Origin: an uncultured Lachnospiraceae bacterium
GTDB taxonomy: Bacteria > Bacillota > Clostridia > Lachnospirales > Lachnospiraceae
Direction of reading: 5' to 3'
Length of the DNA: 64,000 bases
NCBI GenBank assembly: GCA_948473115.1
Contig: CAOKWI010000007.1
Location: 1-64,000 of the forward strand
Shown: one piece after another, positions 17,756 through 26,181 of the stretch
Layout: every line of letters starts with the position of its first letter
Position numbering within the stretch: position 1 is the first letter of the stretch
The notes under the pieces: model-generated
The model's database searches: none
What the model was told of the DNA's origin: nothing
The model's input: the letters and a program-made list of their open reading frames with translations, nothing else
Position numbers and translations under genes: made by a program

Positions 17756-19449
17756 ATATCTATTATCAGCTTTTGAAAAAGTGGTGCGACAGATTGCTGG
17801 AGCTACAGATAACAGAGAAGGCCATGCCGGAGCTTTACGGAGGGATACTCTGTCCCTCCTGCGGGAGAATACACGGCAGGTGCAGTGACGCCATGTATCC
17901 CATGCTTTACCTGTACAGGACAACAGGGGAAAAAAGGTACAAGGACTGCAGTATGGCTCTCTTTGCCTGGAGTGATAACATGTATCATGAGGAAGGCTTT
18001 TTCTACAATGATACAAATAGCAGCTGGCGCGGGATTACTGTGTTTTCCGCGGCGCAGATGGGTGAGTGTCTGCTGGACTTCCGGGAGTGTCTCACGGAGA
18101 AAGAATTTCAGCGCATCTCAGCGCGGTTTATAAGGTGCGCCGAGTACCTGATGGAGCATATCGAGGAAATCGGCGGAAATATCAATTATCCTGTTACCTG
18201 CGCCTATACCATGGCGGTGGCGCATGCGGTGACGAAAGAGGAAAAATATGCGGTAAGGGCAAGGGAACTTGCCCATAACACAAAGGGTTATTTCACGGAG
18301 GATGGCCTGCTCTACGGGGAGGGACATGAGAGACGGTATGTCAGTCCCAAGGGCTGCCGTCCTGTCGATATCGGATATAATGTGGAGGAATCTCTGCCGG
18401 CATTGCTGCAGTATGCTCTGCTGGAGGAGGACGAAGAAATACGCCGGCTTGCAGTCGGCGCAATGAGGACGCATCTGGAATTTATGCTGCCGGACGGAGC
18501 GTGGGACAACAGCTTTGGCACCAGAAATTATAAGTGGAGCTACTGGGGAAGCAGAACCTCGGACGGGTGTCTGACGGGATACGGAATGGTGGACGACGCT
18601 GTTTTCCGGGAGGCGGTAAAGCGAAATACGCTGCTTTTGGCACGATGCACCTCGCAGGGGCTGCTCTGCGGCGGTCCCATGTTTGAGAGCGCAGGGGAAC
18701 CGGCCTGTGTACATCATACCATCTGTCATGCCAAGGCATTTGCGTTGCTGCTGGAAAAGGCGTCGAAAGAGCAGATGAAGAAGCTGAATGATTTCCGGGA
18801 ACAGATTTTTCTGCCCTCCGACCTGCGTGACGGGATACAGTTTTTCCCCTCCGTGCATGTGCTTCTTCTGGGAAAGGGGGCATGGCGGGCGACCATCACG
18901 GGGTATGATGTCGAGTACTGCAAATGGGGACACCCCTCGGGGGGAGCGGTCAGTCTCCTGTGGAACAAAGCATATGGCCCCATATGCACCGGCACCATGG
19001 GACATTATGAATTGGTAGAGCCTAACAATATGCAATTGCCCAGAAAGAACAGAGCCTCCTGTCTGACGCCGCGGATCGAGTGCATCCGGGACGGCAAGGA
19101 ATATAGAAGCATTTATGATAAGACAGTCCGGCTGGAATGGGAGGATAAAGGAGACCTGCTTCTGGTGACGGCATCAGGCAGAATGACGGCATCGGATGAC
19201 AGCGTGGGGGAAGCTTTTGTACTGCGATATGAAATGAGTGAAAATACCTTTGTCATGGAAGCCTGCTGTAATGAGCGGGAAGCGTGCCTGATCATACCAA
19301 AGGTATCCCGAAAAGGGGGCGGGGCAGCGACAGAGTTTTCGCCAGTGGGGGGGATGCAGGCTGTAAAGGTATGCCTGCCCATGGTGAAAGGAGATCCCGT
19401 CCGATGCGTCTTAAGCGTGGATCAGGAACACGGGATCGCCATTTCTTGA
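17752..19449 (+). CDS. Unassigned carbohydrate-locus protein; possible toroid-type hydrolase or lyase
   Basis: 565 residues, cytosolic by sequence. I do not recognise a named family. The first 340 residues look all-helical and rich in aromatic and Gly turns (GGILCPSCGRIHGRCSDAMYP, NDTNSSWRGITVF, SYWGSRTSDGCLTGYG), and the last 200 are beta-rich: the helical toroid plus beta-sandwich plan shared by heparinase II/III-like and related lyases and by several hydrolases. A CPSC motif near residue 34 could bind metal. The start overlaps the DUF2264 stop as ATGA. Sitting between DUF2264 and GH3 in a GH88 operon, it is the best candidate for a missing lyase or hydrolase of the pathway. That is inference only. 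Confidence 0.7.
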   Translation: MNIYYQLLKKWCDRLLELQITEKAMPELYGGILCPSCGRIHGRCSDAMYPMLYLYRTTGEKRYKDCSMALFAWSDNMYHEEGFFYNDTNSSWRGITVFSAAQMGECLLDFRECLTEKEFQRISARFIRCAEYLMEHIEEIGGNINYPVTCAYTMAVAHAVTKEEKYAVRARELAHNTKGYFTEDGLLYGEGHERRYVSPKGCRPVDIGYNVEESLPALLQYALLEEDEEIRRLAVGAMRTHLEFMLPDGAWDNSFGTRNYKWSYWGSRTSDGCLTGYGMVDDAVFREAVKRNTLLLARCTSQGLLCGGPMFESAGEPACVHHTICHAKAFALLLEKASKEQMKKLNDFREQIFLPSDLRDGIQFFPSVHVLLLGKGAWRATITGYDVEYCKWGHPSGGAVSLLWNKAYGPICTGTMGHYELVEPNNMQLPRKNRASCLTPRIECIRDGKEYRSIYDKTVRLEWEDKGDLLLVTASGRMTASDDSVGEAFVLRYEMSENTFVMEACCNEREACLIIPKVSRKGGGAATEFSPVGGMQAVKVCLPMVKGDPVRCVLSVDQEHGIAIS

Positions 19450-19513
19450 AAGAGAGAATAGAGGGAACCGAATAGAAAGAAAAAAGGGAAACAACAGAAG
19501 GGAAACAACAGCT

Positions 19514-21925
19514 ATGGAAAAATGGACAAGGTCACTCTATCAGCCGGTCCTTCCCATGGGGAGAGATGGGAAAAGGATTACGGCCTGTGAAGAACATATT
19601 GCTCTTTCCAGGGAAGCCGCAAAGGAGGGTATGGTTCTCTTAAAAAACGAAGGGAATACATTGCCCTTACGGAAGGGCAGCAGGATTGCCCTGTTCGGAA
19701 AGGGAAGCTTTGACTATGTGAAAGGAGGCGGGGGAAGCGGAGACGTAACCGTTTCTTACGTCCGGAATTTGTATGAAGGGTTCTGCCAGTTGTCGGACAG
19801 GGTCAGTGTATTTGAAGAATTATCTGCTTTTTACGGGGAGAATGTGAGGCGGCAGTATGCCGAGGGGAGAGTTCCCGGAATGACTGTGGAGCCGGAGATA
19901 CCCGATGCCCTGCTGCAAAAGGCGAGAGCCTATACCGACACAGCCATCATCAGTATCTGCCGCTTCTCCGGCGAGGGCTGGGACAGGAAGGCGTCCGGAA
20001 CGGAAAGCGGCGGCGCCGGAGCAGAAAAGGACAAAATGTCTGTGGTGTCGAATGAGATATTTGAGGATGGAGATTTCTATCTGACCCGCAGGGAAAAGGC
20101 CATGGTGGAGACAGTGACCAATGCTTTTGACAGGGTTATCGTTGTCATGAATGTGGGTGGGATGATAGACACTACATGGTTCAGCGAGAACAAAAAGATT
20201 CAGGCGGCGCTTATGGCATGGCAGGGCGGTATGGAGGGCGGCCTGGCGGCAGCGGAGCTTCTGACGGGAATAGGAAACCCCAGCGGAAAGCTGTCTGACA
20301 CCTTTGCGGCACGGCTGGAGGACTATCCCTCTACCGGCCATTTTCATGAGTCTGAGAAATATGTGGATTATACAGAGGACATTTATGTCGGTTACCGGTA
20401 TTTTGAGACTATTCCGGGAGCGGCGGGGAAGGTGAATTATCCGTTTGGGTTTGGATTGTCGTACACGCAATTCACCCTGGGAGCGCCGGCAGTGGAGGTG
20501 ACCGGCGGCAGCATCAGGGTGTCAGTGGAGGTATGCAATACGGGGGAGGTGCCGGGAAAGGAAGTGGTGCAGGTATATTACAGCTCGCCGCAGGGAAAGC
20601 TGGGAAAGCCCGCAAGGGAGCTGGCGGCATTCCGCAAGACAAGAATGCTTGTCCCCGGGGAAATACAGAGGGTAATTCTGTGCTTTAGGGTGGAAGATAT
20701 GGCCTCCTTTGATGATCTTGGCAAAATAAAAAAGGCGGCCTACGTTTTGGAAAAGGGAAGGTATCATTTCTACATAGGAACTTCTGTGCGGGAGGTCATG
20801 GAGGCTGATTATGTCATGGATCTAAACGAGGATATCATTGCGGAACAGCTTTCCAGCAGGCTGTCGCCTGTCCGGCTGAAGAAAAGACTGCTCTCCGATG
20901 GACGGTATGAAGAGCTTCCTCAGGGTGAGGCGGTAGATACGGATGCCAATATATTGACAAGGCTGGATCCCGGGGCTGTGGACGGTTACGCTCCCTCCGT
21001 GAGATCCCGGGTAAGGCGGCATATGTGGGAAAAACCGGGCCGGCGTTTCTTGAAGGAGGTAGCGGAGGGAACATGCTCGATGGAGGATTTCCTGGCACAG
21101 CTTTCTGACGAGCAGCTGGCAGATCTTCTGGGAGGACAGCCTGACACCGGTGTGGCGAATACGTTTGGCTTTGGCAATCTGCCGGAATATGGTGTACCCA
21201 ATATTATGACGGCGGATGGGCCTGCGGGTCTTCGCGTAAATCCGGAATGCGGCGTTTGTACCACGGCATGGCCATGTGCCACGATGATTGCGTGTACCTG
21301 GAATCCCCGGCTGGCGGAACGAATCGGCGCGGCAGGAGGCGCTGAGGTCAAGGAAAATAACATTGCCGTCTGGCTGACACCTGCCATCAATATTCACAGG
21401 AGTCCTCTGTGCGGCAGAAATTTTGAGTATTATTCGGAGGATCCTTTTCTCACGGGGAAAATGGCGTCGGCTATGGTGACCGGAATCCAGAGCAATCATG
21501 TGGCGGCCTCAGTAAAGCACTTTGCCCTGAACAACAAGGAAACAAACCGCAAGAACAGCGATTCCCGCGCCTCCGAGAGAGCCATCAGGGAAATTTATCT
21601 GAAAGCCTTTGAAATTGTCGTAAAGGAAGCAAAGCCCTGGAGCATTATGTCTTCCTATAACATTATCAATGGCCGCAGGGCATCCGAAAACAGAGAGCTT
21701 CTGGAGGATATCCTGCGGGGAGAATGGGGCTTTGACGGTATGGTGACCACGGACTGGTGGACCTTCGGAGAACATTACAAGGAAATAAAGGCAGGCAATG
21801 ATGTAAAGATGGGCTGCGGTTACACCGAGAGAATCATGGAAGCCCTGCAGAAAGGCGCAGTTACCAGGAAAGAGCTGGAAATCTGTGCGGGAAGAGTATT
21901 AGGACTGATTTTAAAGGTCGATTGA
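19514..21925 (+). CDS. GH3 beta-glycosidase with reversed domain order
   Basis: 803-residue glycoside hydrolase family 3 enzyme, no signal peptide. The usual C-terminal alpha/beta sandwich comes first (AAKEGMVLLKNEGNTLPLRKGSRIALFG, GGMEGGLAAAELLTGIGNPSGKLSDTF), then a fibronectin-like domain (GEVPGKEVVQVYYSSPQGKLG, about 340-420), and the (beta/alpha)8 catalytic domain is last (TADGPAGLRVN, GRNFEYYSEDPFLTG, VKHFALNNKETNR). The nucleophile is the Asp of GMVTTDWW near residue 753. This inverted order is known from rumen and clostridial beta-glucosidases. It probably removes a beta-linked sugar from the imported oligosaccharide. Last gene of the locus. Confidence 0.9.
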   Translation: MEKWTRSLYQPVLPMGRDGKRITACEEHIALSREAAKEGMVLLKNEGNTLPLRKGSRIALFGKGSFDYVKGGGGSGDVTVSYVRNLYEGFCQLSDRVSVFEELSAFYGENVRRQYAEGRVPGMTVEPEIPDALLQKARAYTDTAIISICRFSGEGWDRKASGTESGGAGAEKDKMSVVSNEIFEDGDFYLTRREKAMVETVTNAFDRVIVVMNVGGMIDTTWFSENKKIQAALMAWQGGMEGGLAAAELLTGIGNPSGKLSDTFAARLEDYPSTGHFHESEKYVDYTEDIYVGYRYFETIPGAAGKVNYPFGFGLSYTQFTLGAPAVEVTGGSIRVSVEVCNTGEVPGKEVVQVYYSSPQGKLGKPARELAAFRKTRMLVPGEIQRVILCFRVEDMASFDDLGKIKKAAYVLEKGRYHFYIGTSVREVMEADYVMDLNEDIIAEQLSSRLSPVRLKKRLLSDGRYEELPQGEAVDTDANILTRLDPGAVDGYAPSVRSRVRRHMWEKPGRRFLKEVAEGTCSMEDFLAQLSDEQLADLLGGQPDTGVANTFGFGNLPEYGVPNIMTADGPAGLRVNPECGVCTTAWPCATMIACTWNPRLAERIGAAGGAEVKENNIAVWLTPAINIHRSPLCGRNFEYYSEDPFLTGKMASAMVTGIQSNHVAASVKHFALNNKETNRKNSDSRASERAIREIYLKAFEIVVKEAKPWSIMSSYNIINGRRASENRELLEDILRGEWGFDGMVTTDWWTFGEHYKEIKAGNDVKMGCGYTERIMEALQKGAVTRKELEICAGRVLGLILKVD

Positions 21926-21950
21926 GCAGGCTGCCCTGCGGGGTAACGGT

Positions 21951-21986
21951 GAGCCGGGATCCGCTGTCTTGTGCGGATCCCGGCTC
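21951..21986 (+). terminator. Terminator of the carbohydrate operon
   Basis: Perfect 14-bp stem, GAGCCGGGATCCGC (21951-21964) with GCGGATCCCGGCTC (21973-21986), 8-base loop, followed by TTGCTTTG. It lies 25 bases after the GH3 stop. Confidence 0.8.
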
Positions 21987-21992
21987 TTGCTT

Positions 21993-22186
21993 TGCCTTGC
22001 CAAACATGTGCCATAGTATGGGAAGACTGCGAAGTATTCTTCAAAGCGAGATTGCTCGCTTTTTGCCTTGCCGAAAATTTATCATAGTGTGGGAAGACTG
22101 CGAAGCATTCTTCAAAGCGAGCCTGCTCGCTTTTTGCCTTGCCGAAAATGTGTCATAGTGTGGGAAGACTGCGAAGCATTCTTGCA
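21993..22186. repeat. Tandem 71-bp intergenic repeat with internal hairpins, about 2.7 copies
   Basis: The sequence GGGAAGACTGCGAAG begins at 22020, 22091 and 22162, a strict 71-base period. Each unit has CATAGTRTGGGAAGACTGCGAAG, a short hairpin ending in a T run (AAAGCGAG...CTCGCTTTTT), then GCCTTGCCGAAAAT. Copies differ mainly in the hairpin loop. No ORF is convincing. A related TGCGAAGCATTCTT hairpin occurs in the spacer near 58.8 kb. Confidence 0.85.
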
Positions 22187-22210
22187 ATTGTCACGAAGTG
22201 ACAATTTTTT
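22187..22210 (+). terminator. Intrinsic terminator at the 3' end of the repeat array
   Basis: ATTGTCAC-GAA-GTGACAAT followed directly by TTTTT (22206-22210). It is oriented for plus-strand transcripts and its T run touches the stop codon of the convergent hflC. Confidence 0.85.
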
Positions 22211-23078
22211 AACGGCCATAAAAAATCTGTGCGATGGGTGAGTCGGGGGAAAGGATCAATGTCTTGTTCCCGCCCCTCATGGAGGCTTTCACGGCGTCCA
22301 GACTTCTGACGAAGGAGTAGAAGTCCTGCTTGGACTCGTCGTTGTATGCCTCCGACAGGATCCGCATGTATTCCGCCTCGCCCTCGGCGATCAGGATCTC
22401 CGCCTCTTTCTGTGCCTCGGAAAGCATTACCGTCACTTCCTGGTCCGTGGTATTCCTGATCTTCTGTGCTTCGGACTGTCCCTCGGCAGTGTAGGTGGCC
22501 GCAATGTTGTCGCGCTCGGAAATCATTCTCTCGTAGACAGCAGCCTTATTGTCGCTGGGCAGATCCAGCTTCTTGGTCTCAAAGGAAAGGATCCGGATGC
22601 CGTACTGGTCCAAAGAGGCACCGATGTTGTCCAGGATCGCCTGGGACAGCTGGCCGTTGCGGCCGGAGATCACTTCGTCCTGACTGGTGCTGCTGATGAT
22701 GTTTTTGGTAGAGTTGTACACAATGGCATCCAGCCTGCTCTCTGCGTTGGGGATGGAGCAGTTCAGGGTCTGGGCAAATTTCAGCGGGTCCGTGATATAC
22801 CAGAGGATATAGCTGTCACAGATCATGGTCTTTTTGTCGCTGGTAATCACGTCGGAGGCGGACAGGTCATAGAGCAGGATCTGTTTGGGAAGTGTGTCCA
22901 CCGTCTGGATAAAAGGAATCTTGAAGCTGATGCCGGCCTGGTCCACCACATGGTCTATCTTGCCGAACTGCCGGACAAGGCTGTATTCGTTCTCATTGGT
23001 GATGACAATGCTGGAAGCGCCGACGATGAGCAGGAGAAACAGCACTGCGACCAGGAGTATTTTCTTCATTGTTTTCAT
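22209..23078 (-). CDS. hflC: HflC, SPFH/prohibitin-domain membrane protein
   Basis: 289 residues: N-terminal membrane anchor (about 5-25), an SPFH/band-7 domain (residues 25-200, opening with NENEYSLVRQFGKIDHVVDQAGISFKIPF) and a coiled coil (ATYTAEGQSEAQKIRNTTDQEVTVMLSEAQKEAEILIAEGEAEY). With HflK it forms a large extracytoplasmic cage that surrounds and restrains the FtsH protease. A GGAAAGGAAG site precedes the start, and hflK ends 18 bases upstream. No ftsH is present in the window. Confidence 0.95.
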   Translation of the reverse strand: MKTMKKILLVAVLFLLLIVGASSIVITNENEYSLVRQFGKIDHVVDQAGISFKIPFIQTVDTLPKQILLYDLSASDVITSDKKTMICDSYILWYITDPLKFAQTLNCSIPNAESRLDAIVYNSTKNIISSTSQDEVISGRNGQLSQAILDNIGASLDQYGIRILSFETKKLDLPSDNKAAVYERMISERDNIAATYTAEGQSEAQKIRNTTDQEVTVMLSEAQKEAEILIAEGEAEYMRILSEAYNDESKQDFYSFVRSLDAVKASMRGGNKTLILSPDSPIAQIFYGR

Positions 23079-23096
23079 AATATTGCACTTCCTTTC

Positions 23097-24224
23097 CTAC
23101 TGCTCCGCGGCGGAACCGCTGCTGCCGTTGTCGCTGCTGTCATTATGGTTGCTGCCGTTACTGCCATTGCTGCCGCTGTAACTGCCGCTGCTGACTGTCC
23201 CGGCGCCCGGTGCGGAGCCGTTACCGTCTGATGAACCGCTGCCCGGATTGGTGAAGGATTCCAGGGGATAGAAGGTCTGGGTGCTGCCATTAGGGCTCTC
23301 GATGATCACCTTCAGGTCGGGCAGGATATCCTCCATTGCCTCGTAAAACATACGCTGTTTGGTGATGGCGGGGTTTTTGATATATTCCTCATACATGGCG
23401 TTAAAGCGGGCCACTTGCGCCAGAGCTTCATTGATACGCTCCGTCTTCTGCGCCTCCGCATCCTTGATGATGCCGTCCGCCTGCGCCTGTGCCAGGGGGA
23501 TTTGCTCGTTGCGGTACTTGTTGGCGTTGTTCAGGGCGGTTTCCTTGCCCTGCTTTGCGGTCTCTACGGATTTAAACGCTTCCATGACCTCCGCGGTAGG
23601 GGGCTCGGAATCCTGGATGGTGATGTTGACCAGCTGGACGCCGATATCCTGTTCCTCCAGGCGGGCCAGAATCATTTCCCGTATGGCGGCCTGGATCTCG
23701 TTCTTGCCGGTGGTCAGCACATCGTCCACAGAGTAGCTGCTGATCACGGTACGGATACAGCTCTGGCTGATATTGCGCAGGATCGCCAGGGGATCCTGGG
23801 AGGCATACATGGCCTTTACGGGATCACTGTAACGGTATTCCACATAAAAGTCAACATCAATAAAATTAAAGTCCGAGGTGATCATAAGGGATTCGTCATT
23901 GTCGACTTCATTGGTGTCTGAATTGTAGCCGATGGTAAAGCCCTGGATCGTGGTGTTTACCTTCCTGACCTGCTGGATAAAAGGGATCTTGAAGTGCAGG
24001 CCGGGGTCGGTCACCGCCTGGGCGCGTCCCAGCGTGATCAGGACCGCCTGCTCCTTCTCCTTGATCTCATAAGCGGAATTAGCGGCCAGGAGCAGAAGCA
24101 CGATCACGGCAATGACAATGCCTGCTATTTTTCCTCCGCTGCCCTTTTTTTTCTTTGCATCATCGGCTCCGCCATCCACTGTCTCGAAACCGTTTTTGCG
24201 ATTGCGAAAAGATTCACCTTTCAT
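23097..24224 (-). CDS. hflK: HflK, SPFH/prohibitin-domain membrane protein
   Basis: 375 residues from the ATG at 24224, chosen because AGGAAGGAG lies 8 bases upstream; further in-frame ATGs up to 24314 have no such site and overlap the promoter. Domains: cytoplasmic tail, transmembrane helix (IAGIVIAVIVLLLLAA, about 40-57), band-7 domain beginning EKEQAVLITLGRAQAVTDPG, coiled coil, and a C-terminal Gly/Ser/Asn-rich low-complexity tail of about 50 residues. First gene of the hflKC operon; partner of HflC around FtsH. Confidence 0.95.
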   Translation of the reverse strand: MKGESFRNRKNGFETVDGGADDAKKKKGSGGKIAGIVIAVIVLLLLAANSAYEIKEKEQAVLITLGRAQAVTDPGLHFKIPFIQQVRKVNTTIQGFTIGYNSDTNEVDNDESLMITSDFNFIDVDFYVEYRYSDPVKAMYASQDPLAILRNISQSCIRTVISSYSVDDVLTTGKNEIQAAIREMILARLEEQDIGVQLVNITIQDSEPPTAEVMEAFKSVETAKQGKETALNNANKYRNEQIPLAQAQADGIIKDAEAQKTERINEALAQVARFNAMYEEYIKNPAITKQRMFYEAMEDILPDLKVIIESPNGSTQTFYPLESFTNPGSGSSDGNGSAPGAGTVSSGSYSGSNGSNGSNHNDSSDNGSSGSAAEQ

Positions 24225-24279
24225 AGTAAAAACTCCTTCCTGTAAACCGGACGTTGATATCATCCCTGACATTGTAACA

Positions 24280-24308
24280 ATCATACCAGCGGAAGCGGGA
24301 AAAGGCAA
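24280..24308 (-). promoter_or_regulatory. Sigma-A promoter for hflKC
   Basis: Read on the minus strand: TTGCCT (24308-24303), 17-base spacer, TATGAT (24285-24280). It lies 56 bases upstream of the chosen hflK start. Confidence 0.65.
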
Positions 24309-24460
24309 TGGCACGGCAGCCCTGCAAACTAAAATTTTTATAAAACGGAAATGAAAAGTTTATTGCGCAATGGTTTTGCGTAAGGTATTATTTAAGTGTA
24401 GTGGCCTGCGTGCCGGATGATTCGGACTGACCGGGACACAGGTCGTATGTTGGCGGAAGG

Positions 24461-24554
24461 TTAGGGGACTGTCGATAAATAACTTGTGCAGACAATGCAG
24501 CGGATGGAAATACATGCAAGTCAAATGCATAAGCTATTTTCGGACAGTTCCTAA
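24461..24554. repeat. Imperfect inverted repeat upstream of the deacetylase gene
   Basis: The segment TTAGGGGACTGTCGATAAAT at 24461-24480 and the reverse complement of ATTTTCGGACAGTTCCTAA near 24536-24554 match with few differences, and the similarity continues inward through CTTGTGCA / TGCATAAG. Total span about 94 bases, ending just before the ribosome site of the deacetylase. It could be a mobile repeat or a leader structure. It occupies most of the gap between the hflK promoter and the next gene. Confidence 0.6.
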
Positions 24555-24572
24555 GGAAAGGATGGGAGAAAT

Positions 24573-25388
24573 ATGAAAGTATATGTCTGCTTCCCGGAAG
24601 GGAAAGCAAAAGCGCTTACAATGAGCTATGACGACGGCAAGATCCAGGATGAAAGGCTGATCGGTATTTTTAACCAATATGGGATCAAAGGTACCTTCAA
24701 CCTGAACTACGGACTGATGGACAGGGAACAGGAGCCTCCCCGGATTCCAAGAAATCGAATCGCGGAACTGTACAAGGGGCATGAGGTGGCGACCCATACC
24801 ATGACCCATCCCACCATCGAGAGATGCCCGCTGACGGAAGTGGCGGAAGAGATCCTGGAGGATAGAAAGGGACTGGAGAAGCTTACGGGACAGCTGGTGA
24901 GAGGCCACGCCTATCCAAACGGCTCCTACAGTGAAGAGATCAAGCAGCTGTTCAGACAGCTTGGCATTGCCTATGGCAGGGTGGTTCCCTCCGTGCCGGA
25001 TTTCGCATTGCCCGCCGATCCCCTTGAGTGGCATCCCACCTGCCACCACAACGATCCCGAATTGATGAAGAAGGCGGAATTTTTCGCCGATTTCCAGAAG
25101 AAGCAGTATCTCAAGCTGATGTATGTATGGGGGCACAGCTATGAGTTCGACAACAACGATAACTGGGAGGTCATTGAAAGGTTCTGTGCGTATATGGGCG
25201 GCAGAGAGGACATCTGGTATGCCACAAACATTGAGATCATCGACTATATGGAGGCGGCAAAGCGCCTGAAATTCTCGGCCGATAACGAAACCGTCTGGAA
25301 TCCCAGCGCCCGGAGCGTATGGCTGCAGGTGGATGACAGCGGATATGTGGAAATAAAAGGCGGCTGTACGGTGAACCTGAATGAATAG
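24573..25388 (+). CDS. Polysaccharide deacetylase (NodB-homology) family protein
   Basis: 271-residue carbohydrate esterase 4-like protein without a signal peptide. The NodB motifs are seen in variant form: MSYDDG (usually TFDDG) with the catalytic and metal Asp pair, then HEVATHTMTHP carrying the two metal histidines, then RGHAYPNGSYSEE. Family enzymes remove N- or O-acetyl groups from sugars; the lack of export signal suggests a cytosolic substrate such as an imported oligosaccharide. Start follows AAGGAAAGG. The next gene starts inside its last codons. Confidence 0.85.
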   Translation: MKVYVCFPEGKAKALTMSYDDGKIQDERLIGIFNQYGIKGTFNLNYGLMDREQEPPRIPRNRIAELYKGHEVATHTMTHPTIERCPLTEVAEEILEDRKGLEKLTGQLVRGHAYPNGSYSEEIKQLFRQLGIAYGRVVPSVPDFALPADPLEWHPTCHHNDPELMKKAEFFADFQKKQYLKLMYVWGHSYEFDNNDNWEVIERFCAYMGGREDIWYATNIEIIDYMEAAKRLKFSADNETVWNPSARSVWLQVDDSGYVEIKGGCTVNLNE

Positions 25389-26073
25389 TTCCGGCGGAGA
25401 GACATTTCAGAACGCCCTGGCCGATTTTACCTTTGAGACCGCCTGCGGGGGAGCCATCCGGCATTTGGCTGACAGCGGCCTTACGCTGAAACAGATCATG
25501 GATAAGCTGGATTATCCGATCTCCGCCGAGCGTGTGCGGAAAGCATTGTACAAGCACCTATGTGACAGTGGCGTCATATTGGAGGAGTCTCCGGAAGCGG
25601 GCCTTCCCGGGGCAAAGCCGGAATACGTCCTGGAGTACAATTCCTACGGCAAGCCCAGCTACCGGAGGAAAAGTGCCCCGGGCGCCGGGGAAAGCGGGGC
25701 GGATCATGGGCCGGAGAGAACTGTCTGGAAGGAGATTCTTTATACGGCAGAGATGGCAGTGTCAGGCAGGGCGGCTGGTGTCTCGGAACCGGGGTTGTCT
25801 GCGTTTCTGGCCGGAAGGATCTCATCCAGGCAGGAGAAATCCGTATACATTTCCTGCGATTTTGGCATCCCTGATTCTCCGGCAGCAAAGGGAATCCTTC
25901 TGCTGAACGGCCGTCAGCGGGAATATCTGGAAGGGATTCCCTGGCCCTGCCGCAGGGTATATTACAGACTTGATCACCGGATGACGGAAATACTGTGCAG
26001 TTTATATGAGCTCCACGCATATGAGGGGATCTGCTATTTCCTGTCATCCCGGGAGAAAATTTGTATAGGATAA
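25381..26073 (+). CDS. Hypothetical protein with a possible winged-helix N-terminus
   Basis: 230 residues, no family recognised. Residues 20-70 (GGAIRHLADSGLTLKQIMDKLDYPISAERVRKALYKHL) look like a helix-turn-helix or winged-helix module; the middle is low-complexity; the C-terminal part (RKEYLEGIPWPCRRVYYRLDHRM-like segment and following) is a predicted alpha/beta region. The ATG lies within the deacetylase gene and overlaps it by eight bases, so the two are translationally coupled and likely functionally linked. Confidence 0.65.
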   Translation: MNSSGGETFQNALADFTFETACGGAIRHLADSGLTLKQIMDKLDYPISAERVRKALYKHLCDSGVILEESPEAGLPGAKPEYVLEYNSYGKPSYRRKSAPGAGESGADHGPERTVWKEILYTAEMAVSGRAAGVSEPGLSAFLAGRISSRQEKSVYISCDFGIPDSPAAKGILLLNGRQREYLEGIPWPCRRVYYRLDHRMTEILCSLYELHAYEGICYFLSSREKICIG

Positions 26074-26075
26074 AA

Positions 26076-26120
26076 GTGTGCAATCATCAGCGTTTCCCTA
26101 AGAAAATCTAAATTGCACAC
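26076..26120 (+). repeat. 9-bp inverted repeat before glpK
   Basis: GTGTGCAAT (26076-26084) and ATTGCACAC (26112-26120) flank 27 bases that include ATCAGCGTTTCCCTA, a string also found at 44580-44592 after prmA. No T run. It may be a 3' hairpin of the preceding gene or an operator for glpK. Confidence 0.5.
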
Positions 26121-26181
26121 TGAGGAATCCCCAAATGCGGGCATTCTTCTCACAGATGACATTTCAGGAAAGGAGAACAAC

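Noticed and set aside
21993-22186. CRISPR-like periodic repeats
   Set aside because: The 71-bp units are repeated in full with no unique spacers, and the conserved parts include terminator hairpins; no cas genes nearby.
23075-23290. Small Ala/Thr-rich ORFs over the hflK 3' end
   Set aside because: They come from reading the Gly/Ser-coding low-complexity tail in other frames.
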